A stretch of DNA of 64,000 nt, from positions 682,001 to 746,000 of the forward strand of contig JAPVLO010000146.1 of assembly GCA_027257055.1 (NCBI GenBank). The letters run 5' to 3'. How positions within the stretch are numbered: the stretch's first letter is position 1; every line of letters starts with the position of its first letter. Shown piece by piece: positions 44,268 through 56,114 of this stretch. A program made the translations under genes and the position numbers. The notes under the pieces were generated by a model, which was given only the letters and a program-made list of their open reading frames with translations, was not told where the DNA came from and did not search any database. This DNA is from Cephalopachus bancanus. Its lineage: Eukaryota; Chordata; Mammalia; Primates; Tarsiidae.

Positions 44268-44798
44268 TACGAGGGGAAACCCCCCAAAAAAACCCTGGAA
44301 TTTATTTATTAAAAAATTGTGTGCAATACACCTATCAAGATGCTTTTTCCACTGCTCAAAACAGTTTTTGAACTTGTTGATTTTGGTGGCTTTTAGTGCT
44401 TCTGTCATTTTTTGTTTTACCTCTTCCACATTGGCAAAACGTTTCCCTTTAAGGACTTTTTTCATTTGGGGCAACAACAACAACAAAAAGTTACTCAGGA
44501 CAAGATCAGGTGAATAGGGAGGGTAGGGCTTCGGAGTCATGCCGTCTTGGGTCAACAACAGCTGAACAATCAGCACAGTTTGGGCAGGTGTGCTCATAAG
44601 TTACCCATCATGAAATGAGCAAACACGTTGAAAGACTCTCCAAAAAAATGCACTGAAGTCTAATGCAGTCTCTCACAACAACGCTAGCTGGCACACTGAT
44701 GCTGTTAGTTTCCTAGAACACTTACCTAGCAGGGGAAGCCTTTACTACAAGGAGCCACCCTCCGAAAAATAATTCCAGTTTTTGGGGTCCCTCTCATA
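44268..44798 (-). mobile_element. Internally deleted mariner DNA transposon
   Basis: Terminal inverted repeats are visible: TACGAGGGGAAACCCCCC... with AACCCTGGAATTTATT on the left, and the complement of AATAATTCCAGTTTTTGGGG...CTCTCATA on the right, bordered by TA. The minus strand 44265-44597 encodes a transposase C-terminus with PYPPYSPDLV (mariner catalytic-region motif), VLKGKRFANVEEV and CFEQWKKHLDRCI. The N-terminal two-thirds of the usual transposase is missing, so it cannot be autonomous. The low decay suggests a primate-era insertion. Confidence 0.87.
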
Positions 44799-44810
44799 TA
44801 TTGCAGATTT

Positions 44811-44970
44811 AACATTTTTACTTCTGCTTTTCTCTCCTGCTGCACTTGCAGTGAACTTACTGTAATAACTTCATCTGCTTATTGAAGGTACTTTATATAC
44901 ACCAAATCTTTAGTGTATGGGGGTGAGAGCAAAAGTTAAGAATGTAATGATCTATTTCTACTCTTGAATA
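44811..44970. other. Short unassigned stretch
   Basis: Between the mariner and the L2 fragment nothing is recognised. Confidence 0.4.
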
Positions 44971-44974
44971 TTCC

Positions 44975-45695
44975 CAATCCATCCTCAACACAGCAGCAGG
45001 GTTTTTGCAAGATTTAAAGCCAATCACATCTCCCTTCTTAAAATCCTCAGTGATTTCCTATTGCACTCAGAATAAAAACAAACCTCTTTCCAAGACCTCC
45101 ACTAATAGGCCTTCCCTCTAGGATTTTATGTGAGTTAATACAAGTAAAACTCTGAGAACTGTGCTTGGCACATAGCAAGTGTTCAGCGAATCTTAGCTAT
45201 CGTCCCTCTTCTTCCTCCTCACTATTATATAGCAAGATTTTCCATGCTCTGTCCTTTGCCTCACTCTGCCTCCAGTCGCCTTCACCCTCCTTCTCTTTGC
45301 TGCATTCAGCCTAGTCATCTTTCAGCTACTCAGACATATCAAGCTCATCCCTACTTCAGAATCTTCCCTCAAGCTGTTCCTTCTCTTTCTTCTAGGTGGT
45401 TCCCTCTCATCTTTGAGGTCTCAAGAGCTCCTCTTCAGGAAGCTTCCTTTTCTGCCTGATCTAAATTGGTCCCTCCTACATGCTTCCATAGCATCAAGTC
45501 CTTTGCCTTTAGCATCAGATTCACAACTAAAAATTTATACTCATTTGTTTTACATCTTTAGTGTCATTGTGTCCCACTGCTCTTAAACTCTGTTAGGAAA
45601 GATGCAACATGTTTTATTCCCTACTTAGACTCTGTGTACAGCACAGTGTTTGGCACCTAGGGGTAACTCAAGTAATATTGAAGGAGCAAAGGAAA
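44975..45695 (+). mobile_element. L2 LINE 3' region, sense
   Basis: It contains CTCAACACAGCAGCAGGGTTTTTGC, CTTAAAATCCTCAGTGATTTCCTATTGCACTCAGAATAAAAAC and, further right, CTTCCCTCAAGCTGTTCC ... CAGGAAGCTTCCTTTTCTG, ending CAGCACAGTGTTTGGCACCTAG. An antisense MIR appears inserted at about 45125-45215. Confidence 0.82.
45125..45215 (-). repeat. MIR fragment, antisense, inside L2
   Basis: GTGAGTTAATACAAGTAAAACTCTGAGAACTGTGCTTGGCACATAGCAAGTGTTCAGCGAATC is the antisense MIR 5' part. Confidence 0.7.
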
Positions 45696-45714
45696 AATTA
45701 TTGAAAATAACTCC

Positions 45715-46092
45715 AAATATTTAGTCCGTGTTTACTATGTGCCTAGGCATGCTGCTAAATCCTTGGTATGCATTAACTCCTCACATGTTTCCAATATTCA
45801 CTCCATAAGGTATATATTATCTCCTTTTCACATTTGTGGAAAGTGGGACTCAAAGGGCTTATTTGTTTGCTTATTTATTTTTTAAATTGATTTATTGTAG
45901 AGGTCTTACCATGTTGCCCAGCCTGGTTTCAAACCCCTGGGCTCAGGCAATCTTCTTACTTCGGCCTCCCAAAGTGCTGGGATTATAGATGTGAACCATT
46001 GCGCCCAGCCTCAAAGAGTTTATATAAGCTACGTAAGGACAAAAGTTCAGAATTAAGATGTGAGTTAAGGTCTGCCTGACGCCATATCATTT
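45715..46092 (+). repeat. MIR split by an Alu monomer
   Basis: TGTTTACTATGTGCCTAGGCATGCTGCTAAATCC ... GTATATATTATCTCCTTTTCACATTTGTGG precedes the Alu, and TTCAGAATTAAGATGTGAGTTAAGGTCTGCCTGACGCC follows it, in MIR order. Confidence 0.78.
45863..46009 (-). mobile_element. Free Alu left monomer, antisense
   Basis: It starts in the dimer linker (AAATTGATTTATTGTAGAGG) and ends at the left-arm head GCGCCCAGCC, with no right arm. CTCAAAGGGCTTAT at 45849 and CTCAAAGAGTTTAT at 46010 form the TSD. The A-rich linker therefore seems to have served as the retroposition tail. Confidence 0.88.
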
Positions 46093-46735
46093 TCTTTTCT
46101 TCTCACACCAAGTTGCTTTCAGGAACAAGGGTGTGAGGATATATGAAATTACATGTGGTAAATAGCTAGTTCTGCCTCATATATGGCATGTAAAAATTCT
46201 CTGAGTAAATGGTGCAATTATCCTTCTGAACTGAAACATCAATGGGACAGTTTTGTTGCCATGTGATGTGCTTTTCCCTGGTCATGTGTTGTCTCTTCTA
46301 TCAACCTCAGCAATAGTCCAGGGCTTGCTCAGGCACCATGTCTTAATCATGTGACTTGAAAATATGAGGCATGCTTCCTCAAGGGCTGTGTTTTCTGTCA
46401 GTGACTTTGGGGCTCTGGGTTTGTTATCAGGTGAATGAGAAGGTCTTCCATTTCCAAAACACCTAAAGGAATGCCCTGCAGAATGGAAGGGCTCAATAGG
46501 AAGGAAACAATCAAGTATGAAGGGATAAGGAAAATAATGGTGGGGAAGAGGAATCAAGGTGTTTATTGGTTCCAAGTCAACTGCTCTCAGTCTTAAAATC
46601 AGTAATGTGTCAAGTTATAACCATGATTTCTCACAGACTAAAGGGTCTTTGGTTCCCATTCCATTACCCAAATAATGAGATCTCCTTGAATATCAAACTG
46701 AAAATTAGACAGCCTAGAAAACAAAAGATAAATAA
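46093..46735. other. Unassigned non-coding stretch
   Basis: 640 bp with no recognised repeat or exon. Confidence 0.4.
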
Positions 46736-46905
46736 TAATATTTAACATTACTGAATTCTAACAATGAAGCAGGCCCTGTGCTAAGTCTTTTGCATGAATT
46801 AATGTATTTTATCCTCAAAAACCCTTGAGGTAGGCACTATTATTATTCCCAAAAAACAGGTGAGTAAACTGAGTCAAAGAAAGGTTGAGTAAGTTGCAGC
46901 ATGAA
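46736..46905 (+). repeat. MIR
   Basis: TATTTAACATTACTGAATTC, GCAGGCCCTGTGCTAAGTC, GAGGTAGGCACTATTATTATTCCC and CAGGTGAGTAAACTGAGTC are in MIR order. Confidence 0.85.
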
Positions 46906-47344
46906 TTTTTTTTTAGTCTTTAATTTTTAATTTTAAAATTGTGGGGTACAGTTAAGATATACAAATATGCATCATTCAGGCACCCTTGATGATAAGGGGT
47001 GTCCCCCCATCCCCAGACCGATATTGACTACCGTTAATTCCACCTCCCTTCCCCTCCCTGCCCCCCTCATAGTTTCCCGCCACTGTCAATCCTTTTCTTA
47101 TAGTGTGATGATAGATGTTCAAGATCCACTTATGAGTGAGAACATGTGATACTCAGATCTTTGTTTCTGTGAGGGGTCACTCAGTATTATAAACTCTAGT
47201 TCCATCCAGTTTTCTGCGAAGTTCATGATTTTGTTCTTTTTTATGGCTGCGTAGTATTCCATCGTGTATATGTACCACATTTTTTTAATCCAGTCCTCTT
47301 TTGATGGACAGCATGGTTGGTTCCAGGTTCTTGCTATTGTGAAC
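46906..47344 (-). mobile_element. L1 3' end, lineage type, antisense
   Basis: From TTTTTTTTTAGTC through GTGGGGTACAGTTAAGATATACAAATATGCATCATTCAGGCACCCTTGATGATAAGG to the ORF2 end (GGTACATATACACG complement). AAGTTGCAGCATG on the left and AAGTAGCATG on the right may be an imperfect TSD. Confidence 0.9.
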
Positions 47345-48520
47345 AAGTAGCATGGTTTTACTAAAAATTGTACAGGAGGATGACAGGAATGGTAGAGTAA
47401 GAACCACTGAAAATTTTCTCTATAAAAGCAACAAAAATGCTAGAAAAAATGATCAATATAAACATTTTTAGAACTCTGAAAATTAGCCAAAAGTTTGCAA
47501 CAATTCAAGAAAAATGACTGAATCTCAGTAAGAACAAAAAATTGCTTTAAGGGCAATTGCCAAAGGACGTCTCCAAATCTCTTTGTATGAGCAGATGTTT
47601 CATCCTCAGAGGCTGGGCAAATAATGGAACATCAACGTTTCCTGGTTCATGACTCTGTTTGGATGGGAGTGGAGGAAAAAGGGACATTCCTATCAGGACT
47701 CTCTTATCAAATAAATAACTCTGTGCCCTTAGAAATGAATTTTAACCTAAATATTTCCTTGTAATTTGCTGAGTGAGACGAATATTAATTACCATTCTTT
47801 CGTCACTGGGGTTTTGCTAAGATTTATGAGACATTAAGCCTGAGTCAACCAAGCTGGGAAGGTCAGTGTTGGGGCCCACGAGGAGGAATGAGGAATGAGA
47901 AAGAAGGAGAGGAGAAGAGCCACTTTCTCTTCATCCATAAATTAAAACTTGTTTGGCCCACATCACAGGGCTGTTACAAGGATCAAAGGACGCTGTTTGT
48001 GCAAGTGCTTTGTATCCACAGTGCACCATACAAATGAGAGGAATCATTATTGTTTAATGAGCCAGAGAAGCAGTTCACTAAATTATTAGTGGTCTGAGTT
48101 ACTATTCTCGCGTGTAGGATCATGCTCAAAATTTCCATAGAGAACTTTGATGTTTGAAAGATTGGTGTTACACATACAACACAATGGCAGTGTCATTAAC
48201 TAGCATAAATTATGCAGCTACTGTGACTAAAGGACATGTCAACAACAGTCTAAAGTACATAATAAAAATTTCTCAATATATTGACGGAATTTGAGATAGA
48301 ATCAAAAGAAAGATTTAAAAATCCTTTGTTGACAGGAAAATACAAAAAAATGCCAGTTATGATTTTAATTGAACCAAGGATGTTTTATTCATTTTAACTT
48401 TTCAGTTCATGTTGAAAAACATTAACCAATTTCTTTTTTAATTTGACACTACTTTAATTAATATGTTATAACATTTAATTTGCACATAAGCATATTGTTA
48501 CATTCTGTTTCTACACAAGT
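47345..48520. other. Mostly unassigned AT-rich stretch
   Basis: A diverged antisense MIR is likely at 47930-48050 (TTTCTCTTCATCCATAAATT ... AAGTGCTTTGTATCCACAG). The rest is single-copy-looking and gene-free. Confidence 0.45.
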
Positions 48521-48534
48521 ATAAGTACTATTTT

Positions 48535-48824
48535 CTTTTTTTTACTTGGAGTCACACTCCATCACCCAGGCTGGAGTGCAGTGGCATGCTCACGGTCACC
48601 TCAGCACCCACCTGCTGGGCTCAGGCAATCCTTCCACCTCAGTCTTCCAACTAGCCAGAACTACAGGTGTGTGCTACCATGGCCAGTTAATTGTTTTGAT
48701 TTATTGTAGAGATGAGATCTTGCCAAGCTGCCTGGGCTGTTCCCGAACTCATGGGTTCAGGCAATCCCCTCACCTCAGACTCCCAAATTGCTGGGATCAT
48801 AGGCTTGAGTCACCGCGCCCAGCC
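48535..48824 (-). mobile_element. Alu, intermediate type, antisense
   Basis: A perfect 14-bp TSD, ATAAGTACTATTTT, at 48521-48534 and 48825-48838 frames the dimer. The head complement is CACCGCGCCCAGCC. Confidence 0.96.
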
Positions 48825-48838
48825 ATAAGTACTATTTT

Positions 48839-49315
48839 TATCATGAACAAAAATGATTCTATTTTAAACATTTTGAATATTAAAAAAATCTATATTCTTA
48901 GTGTATACACTGTTGAAATACACTATATTTCAATTACACAGTTAACTCCTGAGAAGTGTTCTCTATATTCACCATATCAAATATTTCTCTTCTTATCATT
49001 TCAAATAAGTTTTTCCTTTGCCACTCCATTAACCCTGCTGTTATCAAGGTTGTCAGTTATCTCTACTTTAACCAATTTCGAATTCAGTTCCTTGACAGTA
49101 TTTATTGGTGCCATCTGCTGGAAGTTTTTGAAAAATTGATGAGGTTAAGATGAACAAAATGATAAACAGCCAAGCACATTGTATTTTAAGTACATGTATT
49201 CCTCACCTATTAAAGCTAGCAAGGATAAAGTTCTTGGCATGCATTTTTTTTGTCTTAAAATTTGCTATGTACAACATTTTAATGCTGAATAAATGAATGC
49301 ATTTCATGAATTATA
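48839..49315. other. Unassigned AT-rich stretch
   Basis: No recognised repeat or exon in 480 bp. Confidence 0.4.
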
Positions 49316-49500
49316 ATATTCATTCATTCAATCAATACGTTTTGAGCTCTTGCTGTCTGCCAGGCCCTGTGCTAAGAACCAGGCATGTCACTGAAAGGAC
49401 ATGTGCTAAGAACCAATGAAAGTCACTGTCCCTGCTTACAAGGGGTCTGGGTCCTCCATTTGGTGGGGGCAAAGACAGATTCACAAGCAACTACATATAT
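49316..49500 (-). repeat. L2 3' end, antisense
   Basis: ATTCATTCATTCAATCAATACGTTTTGAGCTCTTGCTGTCTGCCAGGCCCTGTGCTAAGAACC and CACTGTCCCTGCTTACAAGGGG match the antisense L2 3' pattern. AAGAACCAGGCATGTCACTGAAAGGACATGTGCTAAGAACCA carries a small tandem duplication. Confidence 0.7.
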
Positions 49501-50040
49501 TGAATTGAGAAACAAAATTTCCACGGGAGAAACCAAGGAGGGGCCTCTTTCATCCAGAGGGTAGTGATCTTTTCCACAAAACACTGAAATCTACCACCCG
49601 CAGAAGTGGGATAAAGAGGGGAGAATTACTAAAGAAAAATCAAACTTGAGAAAATGAAGCCATTAGGCAAGTAGAGGTAGGAATAAAGAAAGGCACGCTT
49701 TCTCAGATCCTGTGAAACATCATGTGTGTCAAGTAGTCTCCATGATAGGCCGATTTGATTTAAATTAGTGTAGCCTTCCGTCTATGAAATGCACCATGGA
49801 TTTCAATATAGAGTGTATATACACTCTGCAGACCAATATTTAGTCTGAAACCCCGATGTAATCTGCCCCACAATGAATTCAGACATAAGACAACTGTAAT
49901 GAGCTTTCATCTTCCTCAGCAGGCTCACCCCAATTAGTTTACTAACCCCACAATAATGCAATCCTGCATTTTTCCGTAGGTGACCCCACCTACGGAACTT
50001 TAGTGGACACTTACTGGTATGTGTAACGAAAGTTATCTTT
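49501..50040. other. Unassigned stretch with an 18-bp perfect palindrome
   Basis: AGAGTGTATATACACTCT at 49810-49827 reads the same on both strands. The surrounding 500 bp contain no repeat or exon that I recognise. Confidence 0.45.
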
Positions 50041-50041
50041 A

Positions 50042-50235
50042 GACCAGTGATTCACAAACTTTAGTGTTCATTGAAATAGTGTAGAAGGCTTCTTTAAACA
50101 CAGATTTCTGGGTCCCACCCCCAGAGTCTGTCATTCAGAAGGCCCTGGGAAGGACCTGAGAACTTGCGTTTCTAACAAGTTCCCAAGTAGTGTTGCTGCA
50201 ACTGGCCAGGAACCACTTTTAAGAGGCACTGCTTT
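50042..50235 (+). mobile_element. MER5A-like hAT element, near complete
   Basis: ACCAGTGATTCACAAACTTTAGTG, CTGGGTCCCACCCCCAGAGTCTG, TTTCTAACAAGTTCCCAAGTAG and AGGAACCACTTTTAAGAGGCACTGC are in MER5A order. Confidence 0.82.
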
Positions 50236-50289
50236 AAACTACAGTAACATAAACTTAAAGGCAATAAAGGCAAATTATTCATTCATTCA

Positions 50290-50577
50290 TTTTTTTTTTT
50301 TTTTTTTTAGTTGGAGTCTCACTCTGTCGCCCAGACTGGAGTGCAGTGGCCGCTCCCGGTCACTGCAGCCTCGACCTGCTGGGCTTCGGCGAGCCTTCCG
50401 CCTCAGCCTTCCAAGTAGCTGGAACTACAGGTGCGCGCTACCACGCCCGGCTAATTTTTTGATTTATTGTAGAGATGAGGTCTCGCCTGCCCAGGCGGGT
50501 CTCGAACCCGCGGGCTCAGGCAATCCACTCACCTCAGCCTCCCAAAGGTGTGGGATTACAGGCTGAGCCGAGCCCGG
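50290..50577 (-). mobile_element. Young lineage-specific Alu, antisense
   Basis: TTATTCATTCATTTT flanks it on both sides (about 50276-50291 and 50578-50592). A pure T tail, the T-arm-like palindrome at 50495-50511 and intact CpGs mark it as recent. The head lacks CACC (GCTGAGCCGAGCCCGG). Confidence 0.96.
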
Positions 50578-50592
50578 TTTATTCATTCATTT

Positions 50593-51270
50593 TATAAGCA
50601 TTTTAAAATAAATTATTATGGTTTGTTCTGATACAGAAAGGAATACAGGGATACACTGAAAAAATACAAAAATAGAGACAATTATAAAGAAAAAATATAA
50701 ATCACTTAAAATCTCAACACCCAACAATAACCACTGTAAATATTTGAAACCTTTCTTTGCATATTTCTTTTGATGTGTGTGTGTGTGTGTGTACACACTT
50801 GCATACAATTAAAATCATTCTGTACATAAAATTTTTGTATCTGATTTTTTTCTTTTGGTATTATACTTTCAGTATTGCCCACATTATTAAAAAATTAGTC
50901 ACTACAGAGTGCCTTAGTGATCAGGCTATTGCTATGAGCAACTAGGGCATAAAACCACAGCCCTCTGGAAGACAACTAGCACATGCTACAGAGTTGACCT
51001 CAAGGAGTAAGGGAGCTGGGGTATTTATCTGGTATTTCCCCTTTCTTATTGGTTGAGGACCAGTGTTTCCAGGACTATTAACTTGTCAGCACTGCCGGTC
51101 CCAGTGCTGGTGCCAAAAGAAAGCCCTCAGAAAGTCTCCCTTGCTTACAGTAGGATGTCATTGGTATATAAAGGAACAGTGAATGAGTGTGGATAGGCTA
51201 TGGATGGGTGATCAACAGTATCCACTCCAGGCTCTAGGGTGAGAATGAAGCCTCCAGAGGCAATGACTTT
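50593..51270. other. Unassigned stretch with a short (GT)n
   Basis: Nine GT units at 50774-50792. No exon is seen. AAATAGAGACAATTATAAAG and nearby sequence could be a worn L1, but I cannot confirm it. Confidence 0.4.
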
Positions 51271-51274
51271 GAGA

Positions 51275-51418
51275 AGTATATCCATCTAGCCTCAGTTTCC
51301 TGATAAATAAAATGAAAATAATAATGGGTTACCTCACCAGGTTGTCTTAAGAATTGAAAAATCAGTTAGCACAGAGTTGGGCACATGATAAGAACTCAAT
51401 AACGACTAGCTATTTAAT
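51275..51418 (-). repeat. MIR, antisense
   Basis: TAGCCTCAGTTTCCTGATAAATAAAATG, GGTTACCTCACCAGGTTGTC and CACAGAGTTGGGCACATGATAAGAACTCAATAACG are in antisense MIR order. Confidence 0.82.
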
Positions 51419-52009
51419 CATGTTAAGTCGTGACACAATTTCTGTACATGAGCTCAGAAAATAGCAGTGGTGGTAGTAATTATTATTCTTATTATTTGTA
51501 TTGGCCTAAAGTCCTACCAAGATCTCCTAAAATGCTATTGTTTGGGAAGTTTTTTCAGCACTGTTTTCAGTATCATTTTTTGTTGACTTTTGACTCTTAC
51601 CTTCAACACAGCTCCATTTGCAAAGAGTCCATGGAAATCATCACTGGGTGAGGGCAATTTCCTGAGCCCTTCGCAAAACTTCTGCTATTTAGAAGTCAGA
51701 TGTTAGCAGCAACCCAAGGAATAGATTCCCAGACTAGGAGAACTCAGATTCCCTTGGAGCTACACTGCCCAACACCATCTATGTTAGTTTCATGCCATAA
51801 CACTCATCAATTCTCAATCTAAAGCACCACTGGTTCTGTTCTGGTAATTGTGACAAAGAACATAATACTCAGAGATTCCAGAGGCAAAGAGATGTATGTT
51901 TGTGATAATTGTGGGATAAGGAATTTTGCTGTCTGAACTACAGAAATCCTATACATGTTCCTTGAGCCTGAGATATGATGTCCACTGAATTTTCTCATTT
52001 TCCCTTATT
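51419..52009. other. Unassigned non-coding stretch
   Basis: No repeat or exon recognised in about 590 bp. Confidence 0.4.
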
Positions 52010-55000
52010 TTTGTTTAAGCACTTTATTAAAACATAATCCATACACCATGCAGTTCCCCTATTTATATGTTTTGGTATAATCACAATGTTGCTCAATCTT
52101 TAGCATAATCTAATTTTAGAACATTTTTGTTTCCCCAAAAGAAATCCAGTGTCCATTAGTAGTCATCTCTATTCCCCTATTAGACTCTTTTCCAGCCCAA
52201 AGCAAATACTAATATATTTTCTATCATTATAAATTTTCCTATTCTGGACATTTTATGTAAATGGCAACATGCAATATGTAGTCTTTTTGCTCCTTTCACT
52301 TAGTATCATGTTTTCAAGGACCATCTATGTTGCAGCATGTATCAGAACTCCATGCTTTTTTTAAATGTCCAAATAATATTCCATTGCATGAATATTTCAC
52401 ATTTTATTTATCCATTCATCAGTGGATGGACATTTGGGTTGTTCCCATTTTTTGGTTGTTCTGAATAATTCTTCCATGAACACTTGTATACAAGTTTTTG
52501 TGTGGACATGGGTTTTTATTTTTTCTTGGATACATATCCAGAGTAGAAATTCTGGATCATATGATAACCTTATGTTTGATCTTTTGAAGAATTGCCAAAT
52601 TATTATCAAAAGCAATTGCTGTATCTTACATTTCCACCAGCAAAAATGAAAGTTTTAATTTCTCCACATCCTCATCCACGTTTGTAATTTTCTTTTTTCT
52701 CATAGCTACACTAGCACGTGTGAAGTGGTAGTTCTTTGTGGATTTTATTTGCATTTTCCTCATGGCTAATGATATTGCTCATCTTTTCATGTGTTTATTG
52801 GCCACTTGTATATCTTCTTAGAGAAATGACTATGCAAGTTTTTTGCCCATTTTAAAATTTGATTTTTTTATTATTTAATTGTAAAAGTTTTTGATATAAG
52901 AACCTTCTCAGATATATGATTTTTAGATATTTCTCCAATTCTGTGAGTTATTTTTCATTTTTCTGGTAGTTTCCTTTGAAGTACAAAAGGTTATAACTTT
53001 ACTGAATCCAATTTATCTATTTTTCTTTGGCTTCTTGTGTCTTAGATGTCATATCTAAGAAAACACTGCCTAACCCAAGTTCACATTTTGTTTTGTTTTC
53101 ATTTATCTCAAATATTTTCTAATCTTTCCTTGTAATTTTTTTCTTCAACCTATAGTTACTTAAGAATGTGTTGCTTAATTTTCATATATTTGTGAATTGC
53201 TCACATGTCCATGTTATTGATTTCTAATTTAATTCCACTATAATTAGAAAAATACTTTGTATAATTCCATTACCCTTAAATTTATGGAGGTTTGTTTTGT
53301 GACCTATCATATGGCTTATTTTATAGCCTATCCTAGAAAATGTACCATGTATATTTGAGCAAAATGTGTATTCTGCTGCTATTTGGTAGACAGTGTTCTA
53401 TAGATGTCTTGTAGTTCAGGTGGTTTTATGGCCCCATTCAACTCTTCCATTTTCTTGTTGATCTGCCTAGTTTTTAAAAATCCATTATTGAAACTGGAGT
53501 ATTGAAGTTGAATTGTCTATTTTTTACTTCAATTTTGTCAGTTTTTGCTTCATGCATTTTGGTATTCTGCTGTTAGGTAAATATATTTTTATAATTGTAT
53601 CTTCTTAATAGATTGGAATTTTTGTTATTTTGCAATGTCTTTTTGTCTCTAATAATACTTTTTTTTTTTTTTGAGTTAGAGTCTCACTCCATCACCCAGG
53701 CTAGAGTGCTGTAGCATGCTCAGGGGCATCCCAATGTTGACCTGCTGGGCTCAGGCAATTCTTCTGCCTCAGCCTTCCAAGTAGCTGGAACTACAGGTGC
53801 ATGTTACCATGTCCAGATAATTTTTTGATTTATTGTAGAGATGAGGTCTCACCAAGTTGCCCCGGCTGTTTTCAAACCCCTGGGCTCAGGCAATCCTCTC
53901 TCCTTGGCCTCCCAAAGTGCTAAGATTACAGGCTTGAGTCACCACACCTGGCCAATATGTATTGTTTTAAAGTCTATTTTGTCTAATGGTATAGCCACTT
54001 CCATTTTTTTATGATTGCTATTTTCATGATGTTTTTTAAAATTCTCATACTTTCAGCTAATTATATCTTTGAATCTGGTGTACCTCCTTAGATAGAATAT
54101 AGTTAATATTGTTTTACTCAATCTGCCAATTTGTGCCTTTGCCTTTTGATTAGATTGCTTAATATATTCATATCTTAATTTCTTTAAAGATTTTTTTAAT
54201 TACTTTGTAAAGCTGTGTTCTCAGTGGTTGCTTTAGGACTTGTAATATACATTTTAACTTATCAGAATCTACTTTAAATGTATACTGATTCTAATTAAAT
54301 ACATAGTTCCAATCATTTTTCATCTTTTTTGTGGTATTACTGTTATAAATATGTTTATATGTGTTAAAAACACAATAAATGAATACTATTCTTAATTTAA
54401 CTTTATGTCTTTTAAAGAAAAGCTGAGAGAAGAAAAGAAAGCAAGCATATCTTTAAGAAATCTGTTACCTTAACTTTCTTAACTGTCTGGTTCTCTTTAT
54501 TTTTTCCCCCATGGATTTGAGTTACTATCTGATGTCATTGTTTTACTCCAATACAGCTTTGTTTCTACCTGTCTTCTCTGTGCTGTAATTTCCAAATATG
54601 TTTCATTTACTAATATGATAGTCCCAAAATACAATTACATGCCAATTATCTTATGCAATTCTTTTTGAGTTCATCAAAAAAGAGGAGAAGAAATATGCAA
54701 TTATATTACCTTTTGTAATTGCCTATATAATTATCTTTACTGATGCCTTTTATTTTTTTCATGTGGCTTTGAATTACCATCTTGTGTCTCTTGCTTCCAG
54801 TTTAGGAACTTATTTCTTGTAAGAAATCTTGCCATTTTTGTTTATCATGGAATGTCTTTATTTCATCATTTTTGAATAATAATTTTGCTGGATCTAAGAA
54901 TATTGATTGAAGAATATTGCCTTCTGGTCTCCATTGTTTTGGTGAAAAGTTGGCTGTTATAATCTTACTAAGGTTTCCTTCTATGTGATGAGTTTGTTTT

Positions 55001-55869
55001 CTCATGCTGATTTGCAAGATTTTCTCTTTATCTTTTCGAAGTGGAAACTGATTGTGTTTCTCTTACTTGCAATTCATTGACATTCTTGGATGTGTATGCT
55101 TTCAATCACATTTGATAATTTTTCAGCCATTTTTAAAAACTTTTTTCTGTTGTTGTTATTGTTGTTGTTGTTGTTCTTCTTCTTCTTCTTTCTCTCCTCT
55201 CATTCTGGGACTCACATTAATGTATATGTAGGTGTCCTTAATGGTGTACCATATTTTTATGATACTCTGCTTCTTTTTCTTTGTTCTGTTTTTCAGACTG
55301 GATAGCCTCAAAAGCTCTATGCTCCAGTTCAGTGATTCTTTCTTCTAGGAGCTGAAATCTACTGTTGATCCTATCTAGTGAATTTTTATTTTAGTTATTA
55401 TAAACTTCAACTTCAGAATTCCCATTTGGTTCTTTTGGATAATTTGTATATTTTATTGATATTATCTATTTGATGAGACATTGTCATCATATCTTCTTTT
55501 TTTTTAAAGCATAGTTTTCTTTAGCTCTTGTAACATATTTCTAATACCTGCTTTAAGGCCTTTATCTGCTTAGTTTATCATCTGGGTCCCTTCTAAGGCA
55601 GTTTCTATTTCTGCTATTTTTTCTTGTGTATGAGTAACTCTTTCCTGTACCTTTGCATGTATCATAATTTTTTTGTTGAAAACTGAACATTTTAAAATAA
55701 CTCTTCACACTGATTTTCCCCTCACCCTACCTCAGGGGAGTGTTGTTGTTTGCTTTGTCATTTATTTCTTAGGTGATTTGGCTGAATTAATTCTATGAAG
55801 TCTCTTTCCCCTGTAGAATGCAGCCTCTGATAGCTCTGCTCAGACTTTTTTCCCTTGATTTTATCTTTT
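52010..55869 (-). mobile_element. Old L1 (L1M/HAL1-like), antisense, 3.9 kb
   Basis: Antisense L1 landmarks run in order: 3' UTR (CATAATCCATACACCATGCAG), ORF2 end (TCCATTCATCAGTGGATGGACATTTGGG), TTTCTAATTTAATTCCACTATAATTAG, GTGTATTCTGCTGCTATTTGG, and a far 5' part (TCTTTTGGATAATTTGTATATTTTATTG ... AAAACTGAACATTTTAAAATAA) like that seen in HAL1/L1M. Many indels show that it is very old. An Alu interrupts it at 53659. Confidence 0.85.
53659..53953 (-). mobile_element. Alu, intermediate type, antisense, in L1M
   Basis: A T run, GAGTTAGAGTCTCACTCCATCACCC, and head complement CACCACACCTGGCC. CpGs are mostly decayed. Confidence 0.94.
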
Positions 55870-55881
55870 AAAAATCTGGAT

Positions 55882-56114
55882 GCCCTGAGCCTGCGGGTTC
55901 GAGACCCACCTGGACAACTTGGCAGGACCTCATCTCTACAATAAATTTAAAAAAAAAAAAATCAGCCGGGCAAAGTAGCATGTGCCTGTAGTTCCAGCTC
56001 TTTGGAAAGCTGAGGCGGAAGGATCACCAGAGTCCAGCAGGTCAAGGCTGCGATGGCCGGGAGCGACCACTGCACTCCAGTCTGGGCGGCAGTGAGACTC
56101 CAACTCAAAAAAAA
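55882..56114 (+). mobile_element. 5'-truncated lineage-specific Alu, sense
   Basis: A perfect 12-bp TSD, AAAAATCTGGAT, at 55870-55881 and 56115-56126. The copy begins inside the left arm (GCCCTGAGCCTGCGGGTTCGAGACCC), at the base of the T-arm-like hairpin, so reverse transcription stopped there. Confidence 0.96.

Noticed and set aside
48546..49139. The longest open frame in the window (197 codons, plus strand)
   Set aside because: Its first half is antisense Alu sequence (ESHSITQAGVQWHAHG type reading), a well-known Alu artefact, running into AT-rich unique DNA.
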